DNA of 6,230 nucleotides. Origin: CAMYJH01 sp041589735. GTDB taxonomy: Bacteria > Pseudomonadota > Gammaproteobacteria > HK1. Positions 1 through 5,562 of the stretch are shown here, piece after piece. The first letter of the stretch is position 1, and each line of letters begins with the position of its first letter. Position numbers and translations under genes: made by a program. Location of the stretch: the NCBI GenBank assembly GCA_041589735.1, contig JBFHVA010000219.1:1-6230 (forward strand). The letters run 5' to 3'. A model generated the notes under the pieces. That model made no database searches and was not told the DNA's origin. It saw nothing but the letters and a program-made list of their open reading frames with translations.

Positions 1-252
1 CTCGCCAATGGGAACCTGTCCCCAGCGCACCGCGTTCTTAATCTCAGAATGTTTATACAATGAGCCCTCGCTGTGTACCCTGATTTCAAGCTTACCCTTT
101 GTCCCGCTCTGAACTTCCTCGGCAAACTGCTTGATGTTCACGGTATGGAAGTTGTTTTCTTCGTATGGGGTTGGCATGTCCCAAACAATCGCCTGAACTG
201 AAAGCGATATACTCAGGACAAACAGTCCACAGATCGACGATAAAATTTTCAT
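1..252 (-). CDS. dctP: TRAP transporter substrate-binding protein, DctP type (N-terminal part, runs off left edge)
   Basis: The minus strand reads open from an ATG at 252-250 to the edge of the window, 84 codons without a stop. Residues 1-21 form a Sec signal peptide: MK, then a hydrophobic core (ILSSICGLFVLSISL), then a VQA cleavage motif. The mature start, IVWDMPTPYEENNFHTVNIK, followed by an FAEEV stretch, GKLEIRVHSEGSLYKH and VPIGE, matches the N-terminal lobe of DctP/TRAP periplasmic receptors. In this family the receptor captures organic acids in the periplasm and passes them to a DctQ-DctM sodium-driven permease; those genes would be expected beyond the left edge. The ligand cannot be told from this fragment. 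No strong Shine-Dalgarno is visible (GAG about 9 bases upstream at best). By hand count the piece is about 47% GC, lower than its neighbours. The gene is cut by the window, not visibly broken. Confidence 0.88.
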   Translation of the reverse strand, partial: MKILSSICGLFVLSISLSVQAIVWDMPTPYEENNFHTVNIKQFAEEVQSGTKGKLEIRVHSEGSLYKHSEIKNAVRWGQVPIGE

Positions 253-388
253 ATTGGTCTACTCAAGACGGTGGCTGGATTCGAGGCTGTGAGGTGCTCG
301 CAACGCAATCGCATCTTCGAGCTCAGACGTTGAATAACGACCCTGGGGAAACTTGAGCACGCAGGCGGAAAATTTTTTCGAGTCGATA

Positions 389-919
389 TCATTCGAACAG
401 ATCTTGCTGCCTGCAAGTTTTCGCCTCGGATTCGCGTTCGAGAAGGACGGACTCGGGTTCTGTCCGGCCATCCCCGCGGAGGTGCAACACTTCCAATCCG
501 CGCTGGGACAGCGGCGGCGTGAGCAGAAATCGGCGATGACACCGCATTGGGTCTTCCTCTGCGCAAACCAAAGCAAGGCGGCGGGATTGAGCCTCGGCCG
601 CTAGCAAATCCAGCGCGGCGTGAAACTCGGGTCTTGTCCTGAGCTTGTCCCACAGCACTTCCCCTCGGGGCCCGTAATATCGCGCCTCGCGGGGACGCCC
701 GGATAAATGCTTGCCGTTCCAAGTGTAGTCGATTCCCGCGGCTTCCAGACAGCCGGCAAGGGGCTCGCGGTTGAATTGCGAATTATGACGGGAGTAGGGC
801 TGGCCACGAACGTCTACAACGCGTTCAATTTGATTTTGTTTCAACAGCGCGATGAATGCGTCCATGGGGTGACGGCTATGGCCCACTGTGTACAGGATGG
901 CAGGCTTTCTTGATTCCAT
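389..919 (-). CDS. DUF488 family protein
   Basis: A 176-residue protein if it starts at the ATG at 919. The frame also stays open to a GTG at 961, which would give 190 residues. I prefer 919 because DUF488 proteins normally begin within about ten residues of the first motif; neither start has a convincing ribosome-binding site. In the 190-residue numbering the family hallmarks are TVGHS (25-29), DVR (50-52), PYSR (55-58), a QFNREPL stretch, and the Cys/His motif LVCAEEDPMRCHR (131-143). The family has no settled biochemical function. The conserved Cys, Glu, His and Arg residues suggest a ligand- or metal-binding or catalytic pocket. It is predicted soluble and cytoplasmic, with no signal peptide or membrane segment. 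It lies 136 bases upstream of dctP on the same strand, too far to prove an operon. Confidence 0.85.
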   Translation of the reverse strand: MESRKPAILYTVGHSRHPMDAFIALLKQNQIERVVDVRGQPYSRHNSQFNREPLAGCLEAAGIDYTWNGKHLSGRPREARYYGPRGEVLWDKLRTRPEFHAALDLLAAEAQSRRLALVCAEEDPMRCHRRFLLTPPLSQRGLEVLHLRGDGRTEPESVLLERESEAKTCRQQDLFE

Positions 920-1056
920 TTCCAGCAAAAAACTTTTCAGGATCGCTTCTTCTCTCAGCACCCAGAGTCAGGACTTTTGTTCGGCGGCGCTTCGTTCATA
1001 AAAGCAGGCGTTCGTCATTCGTTACGCGTTACTGGCGGCCCATGAGTTGACAGCAC

Positions 1057-1563
1057 TCACACCGATTTCTCCACCCCCGGCACCACGATCACCGCGTCAG
1101 TCATCCAGCAGCCTTCACAGGGCGGATCGGCCTGGCGGCGGAGAAGAAAATCATACGTGCGGATTTCCCGAGCGCCAATCAGTGTAACTCGTTGCACCGC
1201 ACGAGCGCCCTCGATTCTGGCCGGCATGTAGCTCGCGCGTTCGAACTCAAGCATGAGCCTGTAAGGGCCGGCTTTAATCATGTGGATGAATCGCGGCAGC
1301 GGCCCGGTGGACGCTTTGTTTCGGGGAGAGGCAAAGCGAAAAGCGATGGCAATGCCCTGATTCGTCTCGTCGTTCCCCCGCAGCGCCTGTAGCTGGATCC
1401 GGACCACGTCCTCGGGCCCAAGCTTCGGTGAGGGTGCAGCCTCGCGGTCTACGGCAGGCGTCGTTTCCGTCCCCGCGGCCCTTGCCAAGCAAGGCGCCGC
1501 TGAAAACGGGAAAACGGCCACCGCCAGGAGAAGTAAGCCCACTCGCCCGAAACCAACGGACAC
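1057..1563 (-). CDS. DUF4864 domain-containing exported protein
   Basis: A 168-residue protein starting at GTG 1563-1561. The start is supported by GGAGG eight bases upstream on the minus strand, with a second AAAGGAG just before it. Residues 1-30 look like a Sec signal peptide: a short basic start, core GLLLLAVAVFPFSAA, then CLARAA. The cysteine follows a proline (AAPC), so it is not a good lipobox, and a soluble periplasmic product is more likely than a lipoprotein. The rest resembles DUF4864: PEDVVRIQLQALRGND, then FRFASPRNK, TGPLPRFIHMI, YDFLLRRQ, and a C-terminal GCWMTDAV motif. The family has no established reaction; its fold is thought to resemble the NTF2/SnoaL type, which is knowledge-based inference here. 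The gene is divergent from the trp leader, and its 5' region shares a 131-base gap with the trp promoter. Confidence 0.8.
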   Translation of the reverse strand: MSVGFGRVGLLLLAVAVFPFSAAPCLARAAGTETTPAVDREAAPSPKLGPEDVVRIQLQALRGNDETNQGIAIAFRFASPRNKASTGPLPRFIHMIKAGPYRLMLEFERASYMPARIEGARAVQRVTLIGAREIRTYDFLLRRQADPPCEGCWMTDAVIVVPGVEKSV

Positions 1564-1657
1564 GCTGCCTGCCTCCGCTCCTTTCGACTTCCGGGTGTGA
1601 ATCTAACCCATCAGCTGCAAAATCACCCTCCCCCAAGCGAGCCCGGACCGCAGTTTT

Positions 1658-1685
1658 CTTGACACCCCGCTCGGGGCGGGTCAAG
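1658..1685. repeat. Interrupted inverted repeat overlapping the trp promoter
   Basis: The outer arms CTTGAC (1658-1663) and GTCAAG (1680-1685) are exact reverse complements. The inner arms CCCCG (1665-1669) and CGGGG (1672-1676) are too, around a CT centre. One unpaired base on the left and three on the right separate the inner and outer arms. The left outer arm contains most of the -35 hexamer and the right one overlaps the proposed -10. No T-run follows on either strand, so it is not an intrinsic terminator. It could be an operator, but no known repressor site is recognised. Confidence 0.5.
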
Positions 1686-1687
1686 CT
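1659..1687 (+). promoter_or_regulatory. Putative sigma70-type promoter of the trp leader
   Basis: A perfect TTGACA -35 hexamer lies at 1659-1664. A 17-base spacer puts the -10 at 1682-1687 (CAAGCT), which is a poor match to TATAAT; a weak -10 is not unusual in GC-rich proteobacteria. Transcription would then begin about seven bases downstream, at 1694-1695, on or next to the A of the trpL start codon. Location just before a leader peptide and attenuator supports the call. The -10 and start site are inference. Confidence 0.5.
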
Positions 1688-1694
1688 TCCGAGC

Positions 1695-1745
1695 ATGAAA
1701 ACGAAGCAACTCGCCGCCGAGCGCGTCTGGTGGTGGCCGTCTTGA
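1695..1745 (+). CDS. trpL: trp operon leader peptide
   Basis: A 16-codon reading frame, MKTKQLAAERVWWWPS, ending in TGA. It has three consecutive tryptophan codons (1728-1736) near its end, the signature of a transcription-attenuation leader. The peptide acts as a sensor: when charged tryptophanyl-tRNA is scarce the ribosome stalls at the Trp codons. Its layout resembles the Sinorhizobium meliloti trpL peptide, which also carries three Trp near its end. There is no Shine-Dalgarno before the ATG (CTTCCGAGC precedes it). With the -35 placed 30 bases upstream of the ATG, the mRNA is probably leaderless. The frame stays open far upstream to 1428, but that part runs antisense through the DUF4864 gene and the promoter, so ATG 1695 is the believable start. 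Confidence 0.9.
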   Translation: MKTKQLAAERVWWWPS

Positions 1746-1811
1746 CCGGGCGGCCCCGATAGCTTCGTTTAATCGAGCATCAGAAAAAGGCCGCCACGGG
1801 TGTTGGCGGCC
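1735..1811 (+). promoter_or_regulatory. Tryptophan attenuator with competing RNA hairpins
   Basis: Four pairing regions can be read. Region 1 (1735-1741, GGCCGTC) starts in the third Trp codon and pairs with region 2 (1749-1755, GGCGGCC) with one G-U pair. Region 2 also pairs perfectly over 7 bp with region 3 (1789-1795, GGCCGCC), forming the antiterminator. Region 3 otherwise pairs with region 4 (1805-1811, GGCGGCC), forming the terminator. Regions 2 and 4 are identical, so they compete directly for region 3. A ribosome stalled on the Trp codons covers region 1, frees region 2 and allows read-through into trpEG. When tryptophan is plentiful, the ribosome runs to the stop at 1745, covers part of region 2 and leaves 3:4 to terminate. 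The mechanism is established for trp leaders; the pairings are read here by eye. Confidence 0.88.
1758..1781 (+). other. Hairpin between attenuator regions 2 and 3
   Basis: GAT-a-GCT-t-CG (1758-1767) can pair with CG-AGC-ATC (1774-1781) around the loop TTTAAT. This gives 8 bp with two single-base bulges on the 5' side. It fills most of the 33 bases that separate regions 2 and 3, so it could bring them together when the antiterminator forms. Only sequence complementarity supports it. Confidence 0.5.
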
Positions 1812-1816
1812 TTTTT
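1789..1816 (+). terminator. Intrinsic terminator of the trp attenuator
   Basis: GGCCGCCA (1789-1796) and TGGCGGCC (1804-1811) form a perfect 8 bp stem around a 7-base loop (CGGGTGT), followed directly by TTTTTATTT (1812-1820). AAAAA at 1784-1788 precedes the stem and can extend it by pairing with the U-run. This is a textbook Rho-independent terminator placed between trpL and trpEG, serving as the attenuator's off state. Confidence 0.93.
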
Positions 1817-1859
1817 ATTTCGGCCCCGCCGCATCCGTAGCCCTCATTTAAGGCGACAG

Positions 1860-1876
1860 CGCGGCAACGTGCCGCG
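1860..1876 (+). other. Small hairpin abutting the trpEG ribosome-binding site
   Basis: CGCGGCA (1860-1866) and TGCCGCG (1870-1876) are exact reverse complements around an ACG loop. The last base of the stem is the first G of the GGGG (1876-1879) that serves as the trpEG Shine-Dalgarno, six bases before the ATG at 1886. It may tune ribosome access or act as a spacer; its function is not shown. Confidence 0.45.
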
Positions 1877-1885
1877 GGGTAAAAG

Positions 1886-4072
1886 ATGAGTAAGAGTGAT
1901 TACACCAGTCCCGGCCTGATCTACGAGACCGCGGGCGGGATCCGCATCAGGCGTGAAGAGGTCCCGCAGCCGTATGAGCACGCCGCCGATTTCATAGGTA
2001 CGGCGCTGGACAATCGACGCGGCGTTCTGCTGACGTCTTCTTTCGAGTATCCCGGTCGTTATACCCGATGGGACATCGGATTCATCGATCCGATTATTGA
2101 GTTCACCGCCCGCGGCCGGAGCTTCAGTCTCCGCGCCCTGGGCGAGCGCGGCAGCGTGCTTCTTCCTGCGATTACCGGCGCGGTGGAAAAATGCGATGCG
2201 ATCGATTCACTGCAACGCGGAGAGAGCTCGATTTCGGGTGTCGTTCGTGAGTCGGAGGAATGGTTTCCCGAAGAGCTACGAAGCAAACAGCCGACGGTGT
2301 TTTCGGTGCTTCGTGCAATCATCGCTCTTTTTCATACGGATCAGGATGCCCATTTGGGCTTTTACGGTGCCTTCGGCTACGAGCTCGCGTTTCAATTCGA
2401 GCCGGTGCGACAAAGGCTGGAGCGCGATGGTTCCCAGCGCGATTTGGTGCTTTATCTTCCCGACGAAGTTCTCATCGTGGATCATCGGCGCGAGGTGGCC
2501 ACGCTCTACCGCTATGAGTTCGAAGCCGAAGATGGCGACACCCGCGGTCTGGAGCGGGGCGGTGAAGAGTCGGCATATGAGCCCGCTCCAGACGCCGAAT
2601 CCCGGTGTGATCATGCGCCCGGCGAATATGCCAACACGGTTCGTGACGCCATCGAGCATTTTCGCCGCGGCGATCTGTTCGAAGTGGTACCGAGCCAGAC
2701 CTTCTTCGAGCCCTGTCCAGCGCCGCCGTCGGAAGTTTTCAGACGGCTGAAAACACGCAACCCGGCGCCATACGGCGCGCTGATGAATCTGGGAGAGCAG
2801 GAATACCTCGTCGCCGCTTCACCGGAGATGTACGTGCGGGTGGAGGGGCGCCGCATCGAAACCTGCCCCATTTCCGGGACCATCAAGCGTGGCACCAATG
2901 CGATTGGTGATGCCGCGCAGATACTGGAACTCTTGTCTTCGGAAAAGGAAACTTCCGAGTTGACCATGTGCACGGACGTGGATCGAAACGACAAGTCTCG
3001 AGTCTGCGAGCCCGGCAGCATTCAGGTTATCGGAAGAAGACAAATCGAAATGTACTCCCGCCTCATCCACACGGTGGACCACGTGGAGGGGATACTTCGT
3101 GTGGGATACGACGCGCTGGACGGATTTCTTGCCCATACCTGGGCGGTGACGGTCACAGGCGCGCCCAAGCAGCACGCGATCCAGTTCATCGAGGACCACG
3201 AGCGTTCTCCCCGTTGCTGGTACGGCGGCGCAATGGGATTCATCGGCTTCAACGGCAGCATGAATACGGGTCTCACCTTGCGCACGGTGCGGATCAAGGA
3301 TGGCGTCGCCGAAGTCCGCGCGGGCGCGACTTTACTGTTCGAATCGGATCCGGACGCGGAAGAGCAGGAGACGCGGCTCAAGGCTTCAGCGCTGCTTGAC
3401 GCAATTACCCGTGCCGACGACGAATCGTTGCCTGACGTCGAGGTACTTTCGGAACGGCCCGGGGCGGGCAAAAAAGTGGTGATGGTGGACCATGAGGATT
3501 CCTTCGTGCACACGCTGGCGGGCTATTTTCGCCAGACGGGCGCGGAAGTGGTGACCTACCGCTGTGGCTTCTCTGCGGAGCGCCTGCAGCAGGAAGCGCC
3601 GGATCTAATCTTGCTCTCACCCGGACCGGGACGACCGGAGGATTTCAAGCTGTCGGAGACCATTCGTATGGCGCTGGAGCAGGACCTGCCCCTATTCGGC
3701 GTATGCCTTGGACTTCAGGGAATCGTCGAGTATTACGGGGGGCCGCTGGAAATCCTGCCCAAACCCATGCACGGCAAGAACTCCCGGGTGCGCGTGCTTG
3801 GCGGCTCCATCTTCGAGGGAGTGGCTCAGGAATTCGAGGCCGGGCGTTATCATTCACTTTTTGCCGTCCGCGACGCGCTTCCTGAAGCGCTTGAGATCAC
3901 TGCCGAGACTGACGACGGATTGGTGATGGCCATCGAGCACCGCGAACTTCCCATGGCGGCGGTGCAGTTTCACCCGGAATCCATAATGACTTTGACCGAT
4001 GACGTCGGATTGCGAATCGTGAATAACGTGGTGAGAACCCTCGCTGTCAAGAACGGATCCCGCGCGGCATGA
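1886..4072 (+). CDS. trpEG: Fused anthranilate synthase TrpE-TrpG (components I and II)
   Basis: A 728-residue bifunctional enzyme that makes anthranilate from chorismate and glutamine, the first step of tryptophan synthesis, in the cytoplasm. Residues 1 to about 510 are component I. An N-terminal region holds LLTSSFEYPGRYTRWD (48-63), where TrpE enzymes bind feedback tryptophan. The chorismate-binding domain starts near residue 246, with CPISGT (327-332), CTDVDRNDKSRVCEPGS, and TVTGAPK (ending at K428). A short linker leads to the class I glutamine amidotransferase from about residue 529: VDHEDSF, LLSPGPG, nucleophile Cys607 in GVCLGL, and His696 with Glu698 in QFHPES. All catalytic residues are present and the length fits alphaproteobacterial fusions. 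ATG 1886 has GGGG six bases upstream. The phenazine enzyme PhzE shares this fusion, but the Trp-codon attenuator directly upstream argues for trpEG. Expression is probably set by attenuation and activity by feedback inhibition. Confidence 0.96.
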   Translation: MSKSDYTSPGLIYETAGGIRIRREEVPQPYEHAADFIGTALDNRRGVLLTSSFEYPGRYTRWDIGFIDPIIEFTARGRSFSLRALGERGSVLLPAITGAVEKCDAIDSLQRGESSISGVVRESEEWFPEELRSKQPTVFSVLRAIIALFHTDQDAHLGFYGAFGYELAFQFEPVRQRLERDGSQRDLVLYLPDEVLIVDHRREVATLYRYEFEAEDGDTRGLERGGEESAYEPAPDAESRCDHAPGEYANTVRDAIEHFRRGDLFEVVPSQTFFEPCPAPPSEVFRRLKTRNPAPYGALMNLGEQEYLVAASPEMYVRVEGRRIETCPISGTIKRGTNAIGDAAQILELLSSEKETSELTMCTDVDRNDKSRVCEPGSIQVIGRRQIEMYSRLIHTVDHVEGILRVGYDALDGFLAHTWAVTVTGAPKQHAIQFIEDHERSPRCWYGGAMGFIGFNGSMNTGLTLRTVRIKDGVAEVRAGATLLFESDPDAEEQETRLKASALLDAITRADDESLPDVEVLSERPGAGKKVVMVDHEDSFVHTLAGYFRQTGAEVVTYRCGFSAERLQQEAPDLILLSPGPGRPEDFKLSETIRMALEQDLPLFGVCLGLQGIVEYYGGPLEILPKPMHGKNSRVRVLGGSIFEGVAQEFEAGRYHSLFAVRDALPEALEITAETDDGLVMAIEHRELPMAAVQFHPESIMTLTDDVGLRIVNNVVRTLAVKNGSRAA

Positions 4073-5523
4073 CCCGACCCTGCGAGCTGAGCGCCTGGAA
4101 AGCACGGAAGCTCATCGCCTCCAAGGCGCTTTCACCCGTCGAGCTGGTGGACGACTGCATCAGCCGCATCGAGGCCGTAAATCCTGCCGTCAACGCCGTG
4201 GTTGCAAGCTGTTACGAGCGGGCCCGCGAGGAGGCCAGGGCCGCGGAGGCGGCGGCGGTCAAAGGCGGCGAATTGGGACCGCTTCACGGCCTGCCTTTGG
4301 GCATCAAAGACCTCAACGTCACCGAAGGCATTCGAACCACTTTCGGCTCACTCATCTACAAAGACCACGTCCCGGACAAGGACGAACGCATCATCTCCGC
4401 GCTGAGACGGGCGGGCGCCATTGCGCTATGCAAGACCAACACCCCGGAATTCGGCGCCGGCGCAAATACCGTCAACAAGGTCTACGGCCCGACGCGCAAT
4501 CCCTTCGACACCGCGCGCACCTGCGGCGGATCCTCTGGCGGATCCGCAGTTGCATTGGCCTGCGACATGATGCCCATTTGCACCGGCTCCGATACCGGCG
4601 GCAGCCTGCGTATTCCTGCGGCCTTTTGCGGCGTTGTCGCCATTCGCGGCACTCCCGGGCTGGTGCCGTCTGATCGTCGAGTGATAGGGCTCACCACCTA
4701 CAACGTGCAGGGCCCGATGGCGAGAAGCGTGGCGGACGCGGCGCTGATGCTTTCCGCCATGGCGGGCAGCGACGCATGCGATCCCCTGGCGCGTCCGCTC
4801 GAGCCCTCAAGCTATTCGCGAATCGAAGAAACGGATCTTTCGACGCTGCGCGTTGCGTACTCCGAAGACCTAGGCTTCGCCCACGTTGACAACGGTATTC
4901 GCGGGACATTCAAAAAATGTATCGCCCGCATCGCGCCGCTGTTCGGTCGATGTGAACCACGGGATCCCGAGATGAAGGGATCGACGCGCATATTCTGGCT
5001 CATCCGGGGCCTGCATTTTCTCGCCGGTCAGCTGGACAACTATCGAAAGCACCGGGACCTGCTCGGTCCTAACGTCGTTGGAAACGTCGAGGCCGGGCTC
5101 GCCATGAAGCCCGAGGACATTGGCTGGGCCTACGCCGAATGCACCCGCATGTACCGAAAGCTTCAGCAGTTCTTTGAGAACTTCGATCTCCTCATCTGCC
5201 CTACTGTCGCGGTGCCACCCTTTCCCGTAGAGCGGCTCTTTTGCACCCACATCAACGGAATCGAGCTCGAGAACTACATCCAGTGGGCGGATCTCACGGC
5301 GGGACTGACGCTCACCGGTCACCCCATCGTCTCCATTCCCTGCGGACTGGACCCTACCGGCACGCCGTTCGGACTTCAGCTGGTGGGCCCGCGCTGGCAT
5401 TCGGACCGTTTCGTGATCGGCGCGGCCGCCGCCATCGAGCGAGCGCTCGCCGGCGATTCGGAATTTTCCCGTCCGAACCCGGACATCGAGACCCTTTCGC
5501 AAGCGCAATCCGCGACTCGGTAA
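4069..5523 (+). CDS. Amidase-signature family hydrolase
   Basis: A 484-residue member of the amidase signature family, which hydrolyses carboxamide C-N bonds with a Ser-cisSer-Lys triad. The triad is intact: Lys80 in GIKDLN, Ser155 in CGGSSGGSA, and Ser179 in GSDTGGSLRIPA. The spacings of 75 and 24 residues match FAAH and GatA. The C-terminus carries the usual LTLTGHPIVSIPCG and FGLQLVGP motifs. It lacks the SSLDQ-type motif of GatA (it reads NVQGPMARSVAD), and no gatB or gatC is present in the window, so a stand-alone amidase is more likely than a tRNA amidotransferase subunit. There is no signal peptide, so it should be cytoplasmic. Its ATG overlaps the trpEG stop as ATGA, which suggests translational coupling and shared attenuation control. 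The substrate is unknown; an indole-3-acetamide or other tryptophan-derived amide is tempting from position but is only inference. Confidence 0.92.
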   Translation: MTRPCELSAWKARKLIASKALSPVELVDDCISRIEAVNPAVNAVVASCYERAREEARAAEAAAVKGGELGPLHGLPLGIKDLNVTEGIRTTFGSLIYKDHVPDKDERIISALRRAGAIALCKTNTPEFGAGANTVNKVYGPTRNPFDTARTCGGSSGGSAVALACDMMPICTGSDTGGSLRIPAAFCGVVAIRGTPGLVPSDRRVIGLTTYNVQGPMARSVADAALMLSAMAGSDACDPLARPLEPSSYSRIEETDLSTLRVAYSEDLGFAHVDNGIRGTFKKCIARIAPLFGRCEPRDPEMKGSTRIFWLIRGLHFLAGQLDNYRKHRDLLGPNVVGNVEAGLAMKPEDIGWAYAECTRMYRKLQQFFENFDLLICPTVAVPPFPVERLFCTHINGIELENYIQWADLTAGLTLTGHPIVSIPCGLDPTGTPFGLQLVGPRWHSDRFVIGAAAAIERALAGDSEFSRPNPDIETLSQAQSATR

Positions 5524-5562
5524 CGCTACGCTTCACGGGCGGACATCGCCGCAGATCGCGAG

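Noticed and set aside
165..356. A 63-codon plus-strand open frame
   Set aside because: It runs antisense through the dctP signal peptide and the intergenic gap, with no motif or good ribosome-binding site.
249..722. A 157-codon minus-strand open frame overlapping the DUF488 gene
   Set aside because: It lies in another frame of the same strand, has no recognisable domain and is rich in Arg/Pro/Ser as expected of a shadow frame. The DUF488 frame carries clear family motifs.
1428..1745. A 105-codon plus-strand open frame ending at the trpL stop
   Set aside because: Its first part is antisense to DUF4864 and crosses the trp promoter. Only the last 17 codons, from ATG 1695, form a meaningful unit, the trp leader peptide.
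2097..2750. A 217-codon plus-strand open frame inside trpEG
   Set aside because: It is a shadow frame. The trpEG frame carries all conserved motifs across the same bases.
1886..4072. Phenazine biosynthesis enzyme PhzE, which is also a TrpE-TrpG-like fusion
   Set aside because: No phenazine genes are adjacent and a Trp-codon attenuator directly precedes the gene. The motifs read like alphaproteobacterial TrpEG.
4069..5523. GatA subunit of the Glu-tRNA(Gln) amidotransferase
   Set aside because: The family triad fits, but the GatA-type SSLDQ segment is replaced by NVQGPMARS, and no gatC or gatB is adjacent.
5524..5562. Terminator between the convergent amidase and acyl-CoA synthetase genes
   Set aside because: Only a 4 bp stem (GGCG/CGCC) is visible, without a proper T-run on either side.
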